A stretch of DNA of 64,000 nucleotides from Bursaphelenchus xylophilus (Eukaryota; Nematoda; Chromadorea; Rhabditida; Aphelenchoididae), in NCBI GenBank assembly GCA_904066235.2, contig CAJFCV020000006.1, positions 372,001 to 436,000 on the forward strand. The letters run 5' to 3'. Both the position numbers and the translations under genes were made by a program. How positions within the stretch are numbered: position 1 is the first letter of the stretch; every line of letters begins with the position of its first letter. The notes under the pieces were generated by a model. The model searched no databases and had not been told where the DNA came from. It was given only the letters and a program-made list of their open reading frames with translations. Below, one piece after another: positions 63,101 through 64,000 of the stretch.

Positions 63101-64000
63101 CCGCTTCTCTATGCCTCTACTTCAAAAAAGAAGGGAATTATGTAATGGGATATCTCGACGTGAATTCGCTTTATCCTTTTATTTTATTTATGGTACCAAT
63201 GCCTGTGGGGGAACCACGAATCGTTGCATTAAATCAGGATTGTAATTGGACATGTCCCGAGGATATGGGGTTTGAGAAAGGCCTCTACAAAGTTTTTATT
63301 ATACCTCCAGATGACTTGTTTATACCTGTAATACCTTTGAAGGTAAGCACTTTCCTCAGTTTACTTCTTTTTTAGTTTCAAAAAAACTTTTTTCTACATT
63401 TTTTCAGATCGAAAAGTCGATATTATACACCTTGTGTCAGAAGTGCGCAAAAAAATTTGCAAATTCCAATTTTGTTAGTTATGAGGAGGCTACCTGTAAA
63501 CATTCTGATTTGGAAAGAGGCTGGTCATGCACTCTGGCTCATATTGAATTGGAAGAAGCCTTAAGGAATGGTTATCGTGTTATTCGAATCTACGAGAAAA
63601 TAGTATTCGATGAATTTTCGGAAAATTTATTCAAAGAGCCAATACGGAAATTTTACCGAGAGAAAATGTTGGCCTCAGAAATTCCAAATTATCTCAAAAC
63701 TTCAGCCGATTTTGATCAGTTTTTGAAGGCGTACAAAGATGGATTTGGAATCGAATTGGAGGTTGAAGATTGGAAGCCCAACAAAGCCAAGCGATATAAC
63801 AACAAGATTTTTTTGAACTCCTTTTGGGGTAAATTCTGTCAAAGATCTTCTCTCGCAAAAGTAGGTTAATCAAAGATAATAATTTTGTTCTTCTCTGTGC
63901 TTTGCAGCTTAATTTCTGTCGAAATGAAGAGGACTATCATACTATTATGAGCAATGAGACATTGGAAGTTCAAAGAACCGTCATATTAAACAGCAACACA
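60150..64000 (+). CDS. Protein-primed family B DNA polymerase of the Maverick, 3' end outside window
   Basis: It would replicate the element's linear DNA from a terminal-protein primer. Exons: 60150-60330, 60371-61813, 61872-62127, 62356-63342, 63408-63860 and 63908 to beyond 64000; a further 33-nt intron at 61640-61672 is likely. Visible motifs: a Cys/His-rich zinc-binding region (about 61099-61425) and a second Cys cluster (61537-61611); exonuclease I DFE (61471), II AHNSGRYD (61753) and III YCESD (62453); the VEFNGC/HGCPTC motif common in this family (62827-62868); palm motif A LDVNSLYP (63154) and motif B NKIFLNSFWGKF (63801). Motif C and the thumb lie past the window. The reading frame changes by -1 at 62773-62779; without it translation stops at 62827. 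The true start may be 58547, since ATG 60150 lies inside a consensus 36-nt intron that would join the preceding ORF. Confidence 0.95.
62128..62355 (+). other. 228-nt intron of the polymerase gene
   Basis: This is the longest intron I infer. The donor is AT|GTGAGT at 62128 and the acceptor is CATTTCCAG ending at 62355, giving phase 2. It contains long A and T runs and stop codons in every forward frame. No ORF, repeat or RNA gene is visible in it. The frames on both sides fit a continuous polymerase between exonuclease motifs II and III. Confidence 0.8.
62773..62779 (+). other. A AAA AAC heptamer at a -1 frame change in the polymerase
   Basis: In the incoming frame the codons are GGA (62771-62773), AAA and AAC, so the heptamer is in the exact register of a canonical -1 slippery site. 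The incoming frame ends at TAG 62825-62827, 15 codons past AAC. The frame one base back is open from 62779 to the splice donor at 63342 and carries the conserved VEFNGC/HGCPTC motif and palm motif A. A one-base loss from the A run (genomic or sequencing) would give the same picture. I found no plausible GT-AG intron that fixes the frame. Confidence 0.75.
62813..62862 (+). other. Strong stem-loop inside the polymerase coding sequence
   Basis: AGGGCAA (62813-62819) pairs with TTGCCCT (62856-62862), and inside it GGTAGTAG (62823-62830) pairs with CTACTACC (62844-62851), with a small 3/4-base internal loop and a 13-base terminal loop. The first stem begins 33 bases past the slippery heptamer, further than the 5-9 bases usual for frameshift stimulators. 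It also covers the conserved VEFNGC/HGC codons, so the pairing may be partly a by-product of coding constraint. Confidence 0.55.

Larger units (their letters stand above)
54691..64000. mobile_element. Left part of a Maverick/Polinton virus-like transposon
   Basis: Three hallmark genes sit together: a retroviral-type DDE integrase (57493-56567), a penton-like minor capsid protein (58456-57494) and a protein-primed family B DNA polymerase (60150 onward). This combination defines Mavericks/Polintons, which are 15-25 kb elements with terminal inverted repeats. The left limit is uncertain. Coding content starts near 55500, and the non-coding stretch 54691-55500 could be the terminal repeat or flanking DNA. 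The right end, the major capsid protein, the packaging ATPase and the protease are not in the window. The integrase and capsid frames are intact, and the polymerase has one frame change, so the copy looks recent or still functional. Confidence 0.9.

Overview
This is eukaryotic DNA, most likely from a small invertebrate and plausibly a nematode. The reasons are short AT-rich GT-AG introns (about 33-110 nt, one of 228 nt) with T-rich TTTCAG/TTTTAG-type acceptors, AT-rich intergenic DNA, and a Maverick/Polinton virus-like transposon of the animal type. No host single-copy gene is visible, so the species cannot be named.

Region 1 (1-54690) is one uninterrupted head-to-tail satellite array with a 160-bp monomer, about 342 copies, and a common 159-bp form that lacks one A in a poly-A run. 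Nothing in it looks coding; the repeated minus-strand reading frames are by-products of the tandem repeat. The array has domains. The left edge (about 1-7 kb) and right edge (about 46.4-54.7 kb) carry mixed monomer subtypes and higher-order repeats. A variant marked by GAACGACAATCG is confined to 7.8-25.4 kb and 52.2-54.4 kb. About 25.5-46.4 kb is nearly homogeneous.

Region 2 (54691 to about 55620) is non-coding AT-rich DNA between the satellite and the first gene. It holds a perfect 16-bp-arm hairpin directly at the satellite edge, two short tandem duplications, and five dispersed copies of a TAAAAATCCCACAAAATCTGCA-like motif. It may contain the left end of the transposon, but the matching right end is outside the window.

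Region 3 (about 55500-64000) is the left part of a Maverick/Polinton. In order: a two-exon plus-strand gene of unknown function (55697-56292); on the minus strand a DDE integrase (57493-56567), transcribed after a minor capsid (penton-type) protein (58456-57494), with the capsid stop codon abutting the integrase start codon; a 90-bp divergent promoter; then on the plus strand a seven-exon acidic ORF (58547-60137) containing a tandem exon-pair duplication, followed at once by a protein-primed family B DNA polymerase (60150 to beyond 64000). The last two may be one gene, because a 36-nt consensus intron would join them in frame.

The polymerase would copy the element, the integrase would insert it, and the capsid protein would belong to the virion. 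The major capsid protein, packaging ATPase and protease expected in a complete Maverick are not in the window and should lie to the right. The polymerase has exonuclease motifs I-III and palm motifs A and B; motif C lies past the window end. Its only visible break is a -1 frame change at a canonical A AAA AAC heptamer (62773-62779), which could be a one-base loss or a programmed frameshift site.
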